Positions 39,198-50,100 of a DNA stretch of 64,000 bases are shown piece by piece. The stretch comes from Humibacter ginsenosidimutans. GTDB lineage: Bacteria; Actinomycetota; Actinomycetes; Actinomycetales; Microbacteriaceae. The stretch lies in NCBI RefSeq assembly GCF_007859675.1, contig NZ_CP042305.1, forward strand, positions 310,001 through 374,000. Direction: 5' to 3'. The stretch's first letter is position 1, and the number at the start of each line of letters is the position of its first letter. The notes beneath the pieces were generated by a model. The model ran no database searches, was not told where the DNA came from, and worked only from the letters and a program-made list of their open reading frames with translations. The position numbers and the translations under genes were made by a program.

Positions 39198-40595
39198 GTG
39201 ATCAAGCCCGATCTCACCATGACGCTTCCCGACACCATCGGGCGCGCGCACTTCGTGGGGATCGGCGGATCCGGCATGAGCGGCATCGCCCGCCTCTTCC
39301 TGCAGGCAGGCGTCCTCGTCACCGGCTCCGATCGGGTGGAGAACGGTTACACGCAGGCGTTGCGCGAGCTCGGCGCCGAGATCCACATCGGTCACGAGGC
39401 GTCCAACGTGGGCGACGCGGACACCCTCGTGGTGACCGGAGCCCTGTGGCAGGACAACCCGGAGTATCAGTACGCGCTCGCCCATGACATCCCGGTTCTG
39501 CACCGCTCTCAGGCGCTCGCGTGGCTCACGCGGGGCGAACGCCTCGTCGCGGTGGCCGGGGCGCACGGCAAGTCGGGCACGACAGGCATGCTCGCGACAG
39601 CGCTCGTCGAGCTCGGCGCCGACCCCAGCTTCGTCAACGGCGCCGTGATCGAGGGACTCGAGACCAACGCTCGCAGGGGAGAGTCCGACCTCTTCGTCAT
39701 CGAGGCCGACGAGTCCGACGGATCCTTCCTGTTGTACGACACGGCCGTCGCCCTCATCCTGAACATCGACGACGACCACCTCGACCACTATGGCTCGTAC
39801 GACGCCGTGGAGGATGCCTTCGTCACGTTCGCAGACAAGGCACGCGAGCTCGTGGTGATCTCCGCTGACGACAACGGCGCCCGTGCTGTTCTGCCGCGTA
39901 TCTCGCACCAGCACGTCGTGACGTTCGGCCAGTCCGAGACTGCGGACGTGAGAGTGACAGGCATCAGCACCGTCGGTCCGGTGGGCTTCACGCTGCGCTG
40001 GCGGGGACGGGAATTCCCGGTCCAGCTGACGCTTCCTGGCCGGCACCATGCGCACAATGCCGCAGGCGCCTTCGCCGTGCTCGTCCACCTCGGCATCGAC
40101 CCCGACCGAGCGGCGGTGGCGCTCCAGTCGTACGGCGGCACCCACCGGCGATTCGAGCTGCACGGCACGGTCGGAGGCGTGAGCGTCTACGACGACTACG
40201 CCCACCATCCCGCCGAGGTGCGCGCCGTGCTGGAGGCCGCGCGCTCCGTGGTCGGCGACGGACGGATCATCGCCGTGCACCAGCCGCACACGTACAGCCG
40301 CACGCAGCGTCTGGCGAAGGAGTTCGCCGACACGCTGGAGAGCTACGCGGACGAGACAGTGGTGCTCGACGTGTTCGGCGCACGCGAAGACCCCGTTCCC
40401 GGCGTGACGGGTGCTCTGGTGTCGGAGAGCTTCCACGATGCGTCCAAGGTGGCGTTCATCGCGGACTGGCAGGAGGCGTCCGACTACACCGCGAAGATCG
40501 CGCGCGACGGCGATTTCGTCATCACCCTCGGCTGCGGAGACGTGTATCGCATCGTCCCGCAGCTCCTGGAGTCGCTACGCAGGGCGGACGGGTGA
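39198..40595 (+). CDS. murC: UDP-N-acetylmuramate--L-alanine ligase
   Basis: A 465-residue Mur ligase that attaches the first amino acid (L-Ala, or Gly in many Microbacteriaceae) to UDP-MurNAc. Motifs: [17 protein letters not shown], the P-loop [14 protein letters not shown] (a variant of the usual GTHGKTTTT), [36 protein letters not shown] and [21 protein letters not shown] 39198 gives the usual IKPDLTM start; ATG 39219 is an alternative. ftsQ begins 4 nt after the stop. Confidence 0.94.
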   Translation: MIKPDLTMTLPDTIGRAHFVGIGGSGMSGIARLFLQAGVLVTGSDRVENGYTQALRELGAEIHIGHEASNVGDADTLVVTGALWQDNPEYQYALAHDIPVLHRSQALAWLTRGERLVAVAGAHGKSGTTGMLATALVELGADPSFVNGAVIEGLETNARRGESDLFVIEADESDGSFLLYDTAVALILNIDDDHLDHYGSYDAVEDAFVTFADKARELVVISADDNGARAVLPRISHQHVVTFGQSETADVRVTGISTVGPVGFTLRWRGREFPVQLTLPGRHHAHNAAGAFAVLVHLGIDPDRAAVALQSYGGTHRRFELHGTVGGVSVYDDYAHHPAEVRAVLEAARSVVGDGRIIAVHQPHTYSRTQRLAKEFADTLESYADETVVLDVFGAREDPVPGVTGALVSESFHDASKVAFIADWQEASDYTAKIARDGDFVITLGCGDVYRIVPQLLESLRRADG

Positions 40596-40598
40596 CGC

Positions 40599-41675
40599 GT
40601 GAAGCGTCCTCAGGGGGTCGACACCGCGACGGCACGTCGCGCGATGCAGGGCGGCGCTCGCACGCGGCAGGCGGTGCCGGCGAAGGACGGCGGCGAGAGC
40701 AGGCCGTCGGCGGGCGATCCGCCGCGGAGCGCGGCACGGCGCGCTGAGCCGGAGGCGGTGACGGCGCCCATTCCCGTCAGCACCGCGTCGACTCGGCAAC
40801 CGCAGTCCGGTCCTACGCCGAAGAGCCGTCGTCGTCCGGACACGGCGACGGACCCGGCAGCTCAGCCGACGTCACCGAGAGCGACCGTCGTCGATGAGCC
40901 GGCCGCGCCGTCACCCGTCGTCACGCCGAAGTCTGCCGCCAGGCGACGCAAGCGCTACGAACGTGCGGAGCTCAAGAGGTTCACCCGTGCGTCACGACGC
41001 AGGCGCATGGCGTGGCTGATCGGCATCGGATCCGTCGTGATCGTTCTGCTCGGCGCTGTGTTGGTGTCGATCTCCCCGTTGATGGCGCTGCGCACCATCG
41101 ACGTCGTCGGGGCGCAGCGGGTGGATGCCGCAGCGGTGCGTCAGGCGCTCGGCGGCCAGGTGGGAACACCGTTGCCGCTGCTCGACTACTCGAAGATCCA
41201 CGACGAGCTGGGCAAGTTCGCGCTCATCCGCAGCTACAGCACGGAGGCAGACCCGCCGGGAACGCTCGTCGTGCGCATCGTGGAGCGCACGCCGCTGGCT
41301 CTCCTCAAGGCCTCCGACGGATTCCAACTCGTCGACCAGGCGGGCGTGGTGATGCAGACGACTCCGGGGCGTCCGGGCGGCTACCCGCTCATCTCCTTTC
41401 CGGATGGCGCATCGAAGAGCACGCGACAGTCGGAGTTCGCCGCGTCGGCAGCCGTGCTCGCAGCCCTTCCCGACGGGATGCTCGCGACGGTCGCGACGGC
41501 CAGCGCGACAGGGGAAGAAGACGTCACGCTCAAGCTCTCGTCCGGTGTCACCGTGGTGTGGGGCGGTCCCGACGATGCCGAACTCAAGTCCACGGTGCTC
41601 GGCGACCTCGTCAAGGGTGCACCGCACGCATCCCTCTACGACGTGTCTGCCCCGAACAGCCCTGTCACCCGCTGA
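40599..41675 (+). CDS. ftsQ: cell division protein FtsQ
   Basis: A 358-residue bitopic membrane protein of the divisome. A long basic, Pro/Ala-rich cytoplasmic tail (~135 residues) precedes a transmembrane helix (MAWLIGIGSVVIVLLGAVLVSI). The POTRA domain follows (MALRTIDVVGAQRVDAAAVR, GTPLPLLDYSKIHDELGKF), then the FtsQ beta domain (FQLVDQAGVVMQT). It binds FtsL/FtsB and recruits FtsWI. GTG 40599 directly follows murC; the start is not strongly marked and the N-terminus may be shorter. Confidence 0.9.
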   Translation: MKRPQGVDTATARRAMQGGARTRQAVPAKDGGESRPSAGDPPRSAARRAEPEAVTAPIPVSTASTRQPQSGPTPKSRRRPDTATDPAAQPTSPRATVVDEPAAPSPVVTPKSAARRRKRYERAELKRFTRASRRRRMAWLIGIGSVVIVLLGAVLVSISPLMALRTIDVVGAQRVDAAAVRQALGGQVGTPLPLLDYSKIHDELGKFALIRSYSTEADPPGTLVVRIVERTPLALLKASDGFQLVDQAGVVMQTTPGRPGGYPLISFPDGASKSTRQSEFAASAAVLAALPDGMLATVATASATGEEDVTLKLSSGVTVVWGGPDDAELKSTVLGDLVKGAPHASLYDVSAPNSPVTR

Positions 41676-41809
41676 ACAGCGTGATCCGACGCCTTCGGCG
41701 CGTCGGTTGCACGGATGTCGGTGCTCGGTGCGGCGACACGCGGACCGCCTGCACGCCGGGGGAGCGGTGCGCGCTTTAACGTCGGGCGTAGTAAATGCAT
41801 ACCGAACAT

Positions 41810-41833
41810 AACTTTAAGCTTCGACTTGAAGTT
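41810..41833 (+). promoter_or_regulatory. inverted repeat in the ftsZ leader
   Basis: AACTTTAAG (41810-41818), 6-nt loop, CTTGAAGTT (41825-41833): a 9-bp stem with one G-U pair in RNA. It is unusually AT-rich for this genome and ends 14 nt before the GGAGG ribosome site of ftsZ. It could bind a regulator as DNA or modulate translation as RNA. Confidence 0.5.
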
Positions 41834-41857
41834 GAAGGTTGCCAGCGGAGGCCTCTC

Positions 41858-43036
41858 GTGACTATGAACCAGAACTACCTCGCCGCGATCAAGGTCGTCG
41901 GCATCGGCGGTGGCGGCGTGAACGCCGTCAACCGCATGATCGAGCTCGGCCTGCGCGGTGTCGAGTTCATCGCCGTGAACACGGATGCCCAGGCGCTGCT
42001 GATGAGCGACGCCGACGTCAAACTCGACGTCGGCCGCGAGATCACTCGCGGTCTCGGCGCGGGTGCGGACCCCGAGGTCGGCAGACGAGCCGCCGAAGAC
42101 CACGCCGAGGAGATCGAGGAGGCGCTCACCGGCGCCGACATGGTGTTCGTCACGGCGGGGGAGGGTGGTGGAACCGGCACGGGTGGCGCCCCGGTCGTCG
42201 CACGCATCGCCAAGTCCATCGGCGCGCTCACCATCGGTGTGGTCACCAAGCCCTTCGGCTTCGAGGGCAAGCGTCGCGCCGAGCAGGCGGAGGCCGGCGT
42301 CGCGCGGCTGAAAGAAGAGGTCGACACCCTCATCGTGGTGCCGAACGACCGACTGCTCGAGATCAGCGACCGCGGCATCAGCATGCTGGAGGCGTTCGCC
42401 ACCGCCGACCAGGTGCTCCTCGCCGGTGTTCAGGGCATCACCGACCTCATCACGACTCCCGGTCTGATCAACCTCGACTTCGCCGACGTGAAGTCGGTCA
42501 TGCAGAGTGCGGGATCCGCGCTCATGGGCATCGGCTCCTCCCGGGGCGCCGACCGCGCGATCAAGGCCGCGGAGCTGGCCGTCGCCTCCCCGCTCCTCGA
42601 GGCGAGCATCGAAGGCGCGCGCGGCGTGCTGCTCTCCATCCAGGGCGGATCGAATCTCGGCATCTTCGAGATCAACGACGCTGCCCGACTGGTGCAAGAG
42701 GCCGTGCATCCGGAGGCGAACATCATCTTCGGTGCGGTCATCGACGACACGCTCGGCGACGAGGTGCGTGTGACGGTCATCGCGGCCGGGTTCGATGGCG
42801 GAGAGCCGCACACGAAGCAGACGGATGCCAGGCGTTCGACCTTCGTCGCCTCCTCCGGCGCCCAGAGCGCGGAGACCTCGGGCACGGAGCTCACCGACAC
42901 GCAGGCCCTCGAGCAGGAGGACATCCCGGCCCAGGGCAGCTGGTCAGAAGCGGACTCGAAGCTCGTCGAGGCCGCGGCGAGCGACCCGTCGTTCGATGAC
43001 GACGACGTTCTGGACGTGCCCGACTTCTTGAAGTGA
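41858..43036 (+). CDS. ftsZ: cell division GTPase FtsZ
   Basis: A 392-residue tubulin homologue that forms the Z ring. GTP-binding residues lie in [18 protein letters not shown] and the signature [13 protein letters not shown]. The T7 loop is [15 protein letters not shown], and the C-terminal linker is acidic and ends [12 protein letters not shown], the peptide that docks SepF and FtsW in actinobacteria. GTG 41858 was chosen with GGAGG 6 nt upstream, giving the family start MTxNQNYLA. No ftsA gene is present, as usual for the phylum. Confidence 0.97.
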   Translation: MTMNQNYLAAIKVVGIGGGGVNAVNRMIELGLRGVEFIAVNTDAQALLMSDADVKLDVGREITRGLGAGADPEVGRRAAEDHAEEIEEALTGADMVFVTAGEGGGTGTGGAPVVARIAKSIGALTIGVVTKPFGFEGKRRAEQAEAGVARLKEEVDTLIVVPNDRLLEISDRGISMLEAFATADQVLLAGVQGITDLITTPGLINLDFADVKSVMQSAGSALMGIGSSRGADRAIKAAELAVASPLLEASIEGARGVLLSIQGGSNLGIFEINDAARLVQEAVHPEANIIFGAVIDDTLGDEVRVTVIAAGFDGGEPHTKQTDARRSTFVASSGAQSAETSGTELTDTQALEQEDIPAQGSWSEADSKLVEAAASDPSFDDDDVLDVPDFLK

Positions 43037-43722
43037 GGATGCCGATCGAGACCGAAGGCCTCGCGGACCGCCTCGAGCGCGTGCGGCATCGGGTGGCCGA
43101 TGCCGCACGCGCGGCCGGACGTGACCCGAGCGAGATCACGACGATCGTGGTGACCAAATTCCACCCCGCGTCGCTCGTTCGAGAACTCGCAACCCTCGGC
43201 GTCCGGGATGTCGGCGAGAACCGTGCGCAGGAGGCGGCGGGCAAGGCCGCAGAGCTCACCGATCTCGACGTGCGCTGGCACTTCATCGGACAGCTGCAGA
43301 CGAACAAGGCCAAGGCGGTGAGGCACTTCGCCTCGGCCGTGCACTCGGTGGACCGCCCCGGCCTCGTCGCGGCGCTCGACGGAGGCGATCGGGTTCTGGA
43401 CTGCTTCCTCCAGCTGGCGCTCACGGACGACCCTGGCCGTGGCGGCGTGCCGATACCCGAGCTGCCGGCATTGGCGGAGCGCGTGCTGGCTGCCCCAGGG
43501 CTGCGCCTGCGCGGTGTGATGGCGGTGGCGCCGCTCGGCGTCGAACCTCGAAGGGCGTTCGCCACGGTGCGCGAGGCATCCGAGTCCCTGCGCGCCCTGG
43601 CGCCGGATGCCACGGACATCTCCGCCGGCATGTCGGGAGATTTCGGCGACGCGATCGCCGAAGGCGCGACACACCTTCGGATCGGCACCGCAATCACTGG
43701 AAAGCGGCCCGAGCATGCTTAG
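43033..43722 (+). CDS. yggS: YggS-family pyridoxal phosphate-binding protein
   Basis: A 229-residue PLP homeostasis protein (PLPBP) with an alanine-racemase-like TIM barrel but no known enzyme activity. Lys in [14 protein letters not shown] binds [33 protein letters not shown] and the C-terminal [27 protein letters not shown] are conserved. GTG at 43033 overlaps the ftsZ stop by 4 nt; ATG 43039 is an alternative. Co-located with sepF, as in most Gram-positives. The pgeF gene often found between ftsZ and yggS is absent. Confidence 0.92.
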   Translation: MRMPIETEGLADRLERVRHRVADAARAAGRDPSEITTIVVTKFHPASLVRELATLGVRDVGENRAQEAAGKAAELTDLDVRWHFIGQLQTNKAKAVRHFASAVHSVDRPGLVAALDGGDRVLDCFLQLALTDDPGRGGVPIPELPALAERVLAAPGLRLRGVMAVAPLGVEPRRAFATVREASESLRALAPDATDISAGMSGDFGDAIAEGATHLRIGTAITGKRPEHA

Positions 43723-43788
43723 CCTGGCTGTGGAAAGCGCCGACGACCGGCGAGACCGCAAGACCTCGAGCAGCACCCGGAGGATCCC

Positions 43789-44262
43789 ATGGCTAACCCG
43801 CTCAAGAAGACGATGGCCTACCTCGGCCTCGTCGAAGACGAGCTCGAGTACGACGAAGAACCGGTCGCCCCTGCGCATCCGGCACCTGTCGCGCCGGTGC
43901 AGCACTCTGCTCCGGCCAAGGCGCCCGTCACACCCTTGCGCAAGCCGACCCCAGCACGGAATGTGACGGTGCAAGAAGTGAACGAGATCCTTACGGTCCA
44001 CCCCAGGCAGTACAGCGACGCGAAGATGATCGCCGAGTCGTTCCGGGAAGGAATCCCGGTGATCCTCAATCTCTCGCAGATGAGCGAGTCGGATGCCCAA
44101 CGCATGATCGACTTCTCCAGCGGGCTCACGCAGGGCCTGCGCGGCAAGATCGAGAAAGTGACGAGCAAGGTGTTCCTGCTCTCGCCGGAGCACGTGATGG
44201 TCTCCGGGTCGTCGTCGTCCTCCGGCAGCGAGGTCGAGGCGTCCTTCTTCGCCGGCGCCTGA
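43789..44262 (+). CDS. sepF: cell division protein SepF
   Basis: A 157-residue cytoplasmic protein that anchors FtsZ to the membrane; it replaces FtsA in actinobacteria. The N-terminal amphipathic membrane-targeting helix ([20 protein letters not shown]) leads to a proline-rich linker and the SepF domain ([54 protein letters not shown]). ATG preceded by GGAGGATCC. The stop codon lies in a GC-rich hairpin (GCGCCTG/CAGGCGC) of unclear meaning. Confidence 0.95.
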   Translation: MANPLKKTMAYLGLVEDELEYDEEPVAPAHPAPVAPVQHSAPAKAPVTPLRKPTPARNVTVQEVNEILTVHPRQYSDAKMIAESFREGIPVILNLSQMSESDAQRMIDFSSGLTQGLRGKIEKVTSKVFLLSPEHVMVSGSSSSSGSEVEASFFAGA

Positions 44263-44304
44263 GGCTTCAGCCAGGCCGCAGGCGCTGTCCCTCATACTTG
44301 ATCT

Positions 44305-44604
44305 GTGCAGCTCGCCGTCTCGATCGTCGCGACCGTCGCGTATTACATCTTCTTGTTGTTCCTCGTGGTCCTCTGGGCCCGGTTCGTCCTCGACCTGGTG
44401 CGCACCTTCGCCAGAGGATGGCGCCCACGCGGCTTCGGCCTCGTGCTCGCCGAGGCGGCGTTCACCGTCACCGATCCGCCCATCAAGTTCTTCCGCAGGC
44501 TCCTGCCTCCGCTGTCGCTCGGTCCGGTCGCGCTCGACTTCGGCTGGACACTCACGATGTTCGTGTGCATCATCGGCATGTATATTTCGTCGTCGTTCAT
44601 CTGA
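44305..44604 (+). CDS. yggT: YggT-family membrane protein
   Basis: A 99-residue protein with two hydrophobic segments (VSIVATVAYYIFLLFLVVLW and LDFGWTLTMFVCIIGMYISS) around a polar loop with the family motif TDPPIKFFRRLLPP. Function is unknown, but its conserved place between sepF and divIVA links it to the cell envelope or division. The GTG at 44305 comes 6 nt after CATACT (44293-44298), a leaderless arrangement, so it may have its own promoter within the cluster. Confidence 0.9.
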   Translation: MQLAVSIVATVAYYIFLLFLVVLWARFVLDLVRTFARGWRPRGFGLVLAEAAFTVTDPPIKFFRRLLPPLSLGPVALDFGWTLTMFVCIIGMYISSSFI

Positions 44605-44704
44605 TGTCGCGCATCCCGCGGCGGATGGCATCGTCACAGCCGACTTTGCTAGCGTTAGCTGAACGTGATCCCGTGTTCGAATCAAGCTCTAAGGGTGGTA
44701 GGCC

Positions 44705-45397
44705 ATGGCGCTAACTCCGGAAGATGTCGTCAACAAGCGGTTCCAACCGACCAAATTCCGTGAGGGCTACGACCAGGACGAGGTTGACGACTTCCTCGAC
44801 GAGGTCGTGGTCGAACTCCGCCGACTCGGTCAGGAGAACGACGAGCTGAAGCAGCGACTCGTCTCCTCCGAGGCGCGCATCTCCGAACTCCAGCGCAACG
44901 CCTCCGTCGAGCAGACGCAGGCCATCGCAGCGCCCGCTCCGGCACCCGTCGTGGCCCCGGTCGTCGCAGCCCCGGTCGTCTCGGCCGTCGATGACACGGA
45001 GAGCACCAACAACCTGCTGCAGCTGGCCCGTCGCCTGCACGAGGAGCACGTGCGCGAGGGCGTCGAGAAGCGCGACGCACTGATCGCCGAGGGCCATGCC
45101 ACGGCAGCGCGCGTCGTCGCCGAGGCCGAGGCCAAGCAGCGTGCCCAGATCTCCGCCCTCGAGACCGAGCGCTCGGCGATCGAGCACCAGATCGAAGACC
45201 TGCGCAACTTCGAGCGCGACTACCGGGCGAAGCTGAAGAGCTACATCGAGGGTCAGCTTCGTGACCTCGACAGCGCGGGTGTCGGCACGAACGGCTTCAA
45301 GCCGGTGGGCGGCCAGCAGGTCGGCCAGTTCGCCGCAGTGGCCGCCGGCGACGCGGATCGCCAGACGCCTCCGACGTTCCAGAGCTTTGGCGGCTGA
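44705..45397 (+). CDS. divIVA: polar growth protein DivIVA (Wag31)
   Basis: A 230-residue coiled-coil protein that marks curved membrane at the poles and organises apical growth. The N-terminal membrane-binding domain is LTPEDVVNKRFQPTKFREGY, DQDEVDDFLDEVVVELRRL. It is followed by coiled coil (LGQENDELKQRLVSSEARIS), an Ala/Pro/Val linker, and a second coiled coil (HATAARVVAEAEAKQRAQIS). ATG with AAGGGTGGTAGG upstream. The 100-bp gap before it has TTTGCT/TTAGCT elements that may form its own promoter. The lspA start lies inside its last codons. Confidence 0.95.
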   Translation: MALTPEDVVNKRFQPTKFREGYDQDEVDDFLDEVVVELRRLGQENDELKQRLVSSEARISELQRNASVEQTQAIAAPAPAPVVAPVVAAPVVSAVDDTESTNNLLQLARRLHEEHVREGVEKRDALIAEGHATAARVVAEAEAKQRAQISALETERSAIEHQIEDLRNFERDYRAKLKSYIEGQLRDLDSAGVGTNGFKPVGGQQVGQFAAVAAGDADRQTPPTFQSFGG

Positions 45398-46094
45398 GCC
45401 AGCGAGCAAGGTCAGCGTTCGCGCGATCGTTCTGCTCGTCTCCGTCGCGGTCGTCGTTCTGGTCATCGACCAGCTCGCCAAATGGTGGGTGGTCAACAAC
45501 CTCGACTTCCGCGTGCCGAAGAACATCATCGGCAACCTGCTCATCTTCGAATACGACCGCAATTCGGGTGCAGCCTTCTCCATCGGGGCCGGCTCGACCT
45601 GGATCTTCTCGATCATCGCGGTCTCGGTGCTCGTGTTCGTGATCTGGTACGCCCGTCGGATCCGTTCCGCCGTGTGGGCGGTGGTCTTCGGACTGGTGCT
45701 CGGGGGCCTGCTGGGAAATCTGTCCGACCGCCTGTTCCGCCCGCCGGGGTTCGGCGTCGGCGAGGTCGTCGACTTCCTGCGCATCCCCTTGCTTCCGGCC
45801 ATCTTCAACCTCGCCGACACGGCGATCGTGACGGCGATGGCGCTCTTCCTGGTGCTCACCGTCATGGGTGTGGGGCTGGACGGCAAGCGAGGCCAAGCCA
45901 AGGTTTCATCGACCACGGCCCAGGGGGACGACATCGAGGCACCCGTCGCGGATGAAGCATCGGATGAGGCTGCCGCGGCCGACGAAGGTCGGGAGGAGGC
46001 CGGTGGCGAGACGGAGCCGCACGACGGCGAGCCGCGGAACGGCGAGCATGCTCGTGTCGCCGACACCGGGCATCCGGTCGACGGCCGTGCCTGA
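45387..46094 (+). CDS. lspA: lipoprotein signal peptidase with acidic tail
   Basis: A 235-residue aspartyl protease that cleaves prolipoprotein signal peptides. Four transmembrane helices; conserved blocks [52 protein letters not shown] and [10 protein letters not shown], the two latter blocks carrying the catalytic Asp pair with NLSD. A C-terminal extension of ~70 residues, rich in Glu/Asp/Ala ([20 protein letters not shown]), is not part of the enzyme core. The only plausible start is TTG 45387, overlapping the divIVA stop. It overlaps the next gene by 8 nt. Confidence 0.92.
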   Translation: MAAEPASKVSVRAIVLLVSVAVVVLVIDQLAKWWVVNNLDFRVPKNIIGNLLIFEYDRNSGAAFSIGAGSTWIFSIIAVSVLVFVIWYARRIRSAVWAVVFGLVLGGLLGNLSDRLFRPPGFGVGEVVDFLRIPLLPAIFNLADTAIVTAMALFLVLTVMGVGLDGKRGQAKVSSTTAQGDDIEAPVADEASDEAAAADEGREEAGGETEPHDGEPRNGEHARVADTGHPVDGRA

Positions 46095-47019
46095 GCCCTC
46101 CGACCACCGGAGCCTCCCCGTGCCCGATGGGCTGGACGGCACGCGGGTCGATGCCGGTGTGGCCAAGCTGCTCGGGTTCTCAAGGAGCTTCGCCGCCGAG
46201 GTCGCCGCTGCCGGTGGCATCTGCCTCGATGGCCGCGTGCTCGACAAGTCCGACCGCCTGAGCGCCGGCGCCTGGCTGGAGGTCGCGTGGACGCCGAAGG
46301 CGCCCGTCGAGATCGTGCCCGTCGAGGTGCCGGAGCTCGGCATCGTCTACGACGACGACGACATCGTGGTGGTGGACAAGCCGGCCGGTGTCGCAGCCCA
46401 CCCGTCGATCGGCTGGGAAGGTCCTACGGTCTTGGGTGCTCTCGCCGGTGCGGGCTTTCGCATCTCGACATCCGGAGCGGCGGAGCGTGCCGGCATCGTG
46501 CATCGGCTCGACGCGGGCACGAGCGGTCTGATGGTGGTCGCCAAGAGCGAGCACGCCTACACGGCGCTGAAACGGGCGTTCCACGACCGTGAGGTCGAGA
46601 AGATCTATCACGCGGTCGTGCAGGGGCATCCCGATCCGCTTGCCGGCACGATCGACGCGCCGATCGGCAGACATCCGCGGGCCGACTGGAAGTTCGCCAT
46701 CACGGCGTCGGGCAAGCCGTCGGTCACGCACTACGAGACCATCGAGGCGTTCCCCGCGGCCAGCTTGCTGGAGATCCACCTGGAGACGGGCAGAACGCAT
46801 CAGATCCGCGTGCACATGGCCGCCCAGCGGCATCCCTGCATCGGGGACTCCATGTACGGCGCCGACCCCACGTTGTCGTCCCGCGTCGGTCTGACGCGCC
46901 AGTGGCTGCACGCCAGGCAGCTCGCGTTCGCGCATCCCGCCGACGGGCGCTGGGTGACGTTCACGTCGAGCTATCCAGACGACCTGCAGCACGCTCTCGA
47001 CGTTCTCCGCGACGTCTGA
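46087..47019 (+). CDS. rluD: RluD-family 23S rRNA pseudouridine synthase
   Basis: A 310-residue RluA/RluD-type pseudouridine synthase. The N-terminal S4 RNA-binding domain ([39 protein letters not shown]) is followed by the catalytic domain with [13 protein letters not shown] and the active-site Asp in [37 protein letters not shown] and DSMYGAD follow. GTG 46087 overlaps the lspA stop by 8 nt, so they form one unit. Which uridines are modified is inferred from the family only. Confidence 0.92.
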   Translation: MPEPSDHRSLPVPDGLDGTRVDAGVAKLLGFSRSFAAEVAAAGGICLDGRVLDKSDRLSAGAWLEVAWTPKAPVEIVPVEVPELGIVYDDDDIVVVDKPAGVAAHPSIGWEGPTVLGALAGAGFRISTSGAAERAGIVHRLDAGTSGLMVVAKSEHAYTALKRAFHDREVEKIYHAVVQGHPDPLAGTIDAPIGRHPRADWKFAITASGKPSVTHYETIEAFPAASLLEIHLETGRTHQIRVHMAAQRHPCIGDSMYGADPTLSSRVGLTRQWLHARQLAFAHPADGRWVTFTSSYPDDLQHALDVLRDV

Positions 47020-47134
47020 GCGGGCGCCGGCGACGGGCATCCCGATCGGAGTTCGGAACGCCGAGGAAGCGCCCGACCCGGCGTGCCTCTGGAACTAGGC
47101 TGGTGACTCCAGACGACCGGGAGGACTTGACGAC

Positions 47135-50100
47135 GTGGCGACTGATTCCTTCGTCCACCTGCACGTGCACAGCGAGTATTCGATGCTCGACGGGGCGGCG
47201 AAGATCGGTCCGCTGATGGAGGCCGCCGTCGGTTACGGCATGCCGGCGATCGCCGTGACCGATCACGGCAACATGTTCGCCGCGTTCGAGTTCTGGCGTG
47301 CCGCCACAGCGGCGGGCATCAAGCCCATCATCGGCACGGAGGCGTACCTCACCCCCGGCACGCACCGCAGCGACAGAACCCGGGTCCGCTGGGGAAATGG
47401 CGGCGAAGACGATGTGTCGGGCAGCGGTGCGTACACGCACATGACCATGCTCGCCCAGACGACAGAAGGCATGCACAACCTCTTCAAGATGTCGTCGTTG
47501 GCGTCGATCGAGGGCTACTACTTCAAGCCGCGCATGGATCGCGAACTGTTGGAGAAGTACGCGAAGGGCATCATCGCCACGACGGGATGCCCGAGCGGCG
47601 AGGTGCAGACCCGCCTGCGTCTCGGACAGTACGACGAGGCGGTCAAGGCGGCGGCGGACTACCGCGACATCTTCGGCAAAGACAACTTCTTCGTCGAGCT
47701 CATGGAGCACGGCCTAGGACTCGAGTCCCGGGTGCGCAAAGACCTGTTGCGCCTCGCCAAGGACCTCGACCTGCGTCTCGTCGCCACCAACGACCTGCAC
47801 TACACGCACGCCGAAGACGCCAAGTCGCACGCCGCGCTGCTGTGCGTGCAGTCGGGGTCGACGCTGAACGACCCGAAGCGGTTCCAGCTGGAGCCCGAGG
47901 GCGAGTACTACCTGAAGTCGCCGCAGGAGATGCGCGACCTCTTCAGGGAGCTGCCGGAGGCGTGCGACAACACGCTGGAGATCGCCGAGCGCTGCCAGAT
48001 CGATTTCGAGCTCTCCACCGGCAAGTACATGCCGAAGTTCCCTGTCCCCGAAGGGGAGAGCGAAGAGAGCTGGTTCATCAAAGAGGTCAACACGGGCCTC
48101 GAGAAGCGCTACCCGGACGGTGTCCCGGAGAAGGTGCGGGCGCAGGCCGACTACGAGATCGGGATCATCACCCAGATGGGGTTCCCCGGCTACTTCCTCG
48201 TGGTCGCGGACTTCATCAACTGGTCGAAGAACAACGGCATCAGGGTCGGGCCAGGTCGTGGGTCGGGTGCGGGCTCGATGGCGGCGTACGCCATGCGCAT
48301 CACCGATCTCGACCCGCTCGAGCACGGTCTCATCTTCGAGCGCTTCCTCAACCCTGATCGTGTCTCGATGCCCGACTTCGACGTCGATTTCGACGACCGC
48401 AGGCGTCTCGAGGCGGTCAAGTATGTGACCGAGAAGTACGGCGCGGAGCGGGTGTCCCAGATCGTCACCTACGGAACCATCAAGGCGAAGCAGGCGCTCA
48501 AGGACGCGGGCCGTGTGCTCGGCTTCCCGTTCTCGATGGGGGAGAAGCTCACCAAGGCGATGCCGCCCGCGGTGATGGGCAAGGACATCCCGCTCTACCA
48601 GGTCTTCGACAAGGACAGCCCCCGCTACAAGGAGGCCGTGGAGCTGCGCGCGGTCGTCGAGGCCGACCCCGAGGCGAAGACCGTGTTCGACACGGCGCTC
48701 GGGCTCGAGGGACTGAAGCGGCAATGGGGTGTCCACGCCGCAGGCGTGATCATGTCGTCGGACCCGATCGACGGCGTCATCCCGATCATGAAGCGCGAGC
48801 AGGACGGCCAGATCGTCACCCAGTTCGACTATCCGGCGGCCGAGTCGCTCGGCCTCATCAAGATGGACTTCCTCGGGCTGCGCAACCTGACGATCATCAG
48901 TGACGCGCTCGACAACATCAAGGCGAACCAAGGCTTCGAGCTCGACCTCGAGGGGCTGCCACTCGACGACCGAGATGCCTACGACCTGCTCACCCGTGGA
49001 GACACTCTCGGCGTGTTCCAGCTCGACGGTGGTCCGATGCGCGCCCTGCTGCGCCAGATGAAGCCCGACAACTTCGAGGACATCTCCGCACTCATCGCGC
49101 TGTACCGACCGGGACCGATGGGCGCGAACTCGCACATCAACTACGCGCTGCGCAAGAACGGGCTGCAGCCCATCACACCCATCCATCCCGAGCTCGAAGA
49201 GCCGCTGCAAGACATCCTCAACACCAGCTACGGCCTGATCATCTATCAGGAGCAGGTCATGGCGATCGCGCAGAAGGTGGCGGGATTCTCGCTCGGCCAG
49301 GCAGACATCCTGCGCCGTGCCATGGGCAAGAAGAAGAAATCGGAGCTCGACAAGCAGCAGGCCGGATTCTTCGGCGGCATGCAGGAGCGCGGCTATTCGC
49401 AGGCCGCCATCGACAAGCTCTGGGAGATTTTGCTCCCGTTCTCGGATTACGCGTTCAACAAAGCGCACTCCGCGGCCTACGGCGTCGTCTCGTACTGGAC
49501 CGCGTACCTCAAGGCCCACTATCCCGCCGAGTACATGGCGGCGCTGCTCACGAGCGTCGGCGACTCCAAAGACAAGATGGCGCTGTACCTCAACGAGTGT
49601 CGCCGCATGGGAATCCGGGTGCTGCCGCCTGATGTGAACGAGTCGATCGGCTTCTTCGCGGCGGTCGGCGACGACGTGCGGTTCGGCCTCGGGGCGGTGC
49701 GCAACGTGGGCGGCAACGTCGTCGACGGCATCCGCCACGCACGCGACGAGAAGGGGCGCTTCGAGTCGTTCCACGATTACCTCAAGAAGGTGCCGCTGCA
49801 CGTGGCGAACAAGCGCACCACCGAGTCGCTCATCAAGGCCGGAGCGTTCGACTCGTTCGGCGCAGCGCGCCGCGCCCTGCTGGAGATCCACGAGGCGGCT
49901 GTGGAATCGGTCGTCAACGACAAACGGGTCGAGGCGACGGGGCAGGCGGGTTTTGACTTCGACATGCTGCTCGCCGATGCTCCGGACACGGCGCCGGTGT
50001 CGCTCGTGCCGGATCGCCCCGAATGGGACAAGCGACAGAAGCTCGCCTTCGAACGCGAGATGCTCGGTCTCTACGTGTCCGACCACCCGTTGGCGGGCCT

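Noticed and set aside
41676..41857. A small gene or clear sigma-70 promoter between ftsQ and ftsZ
   Set aside because: Only the AT-rich inverted repeat is convincing; TAGTAA and CATAAC have no matching -35.
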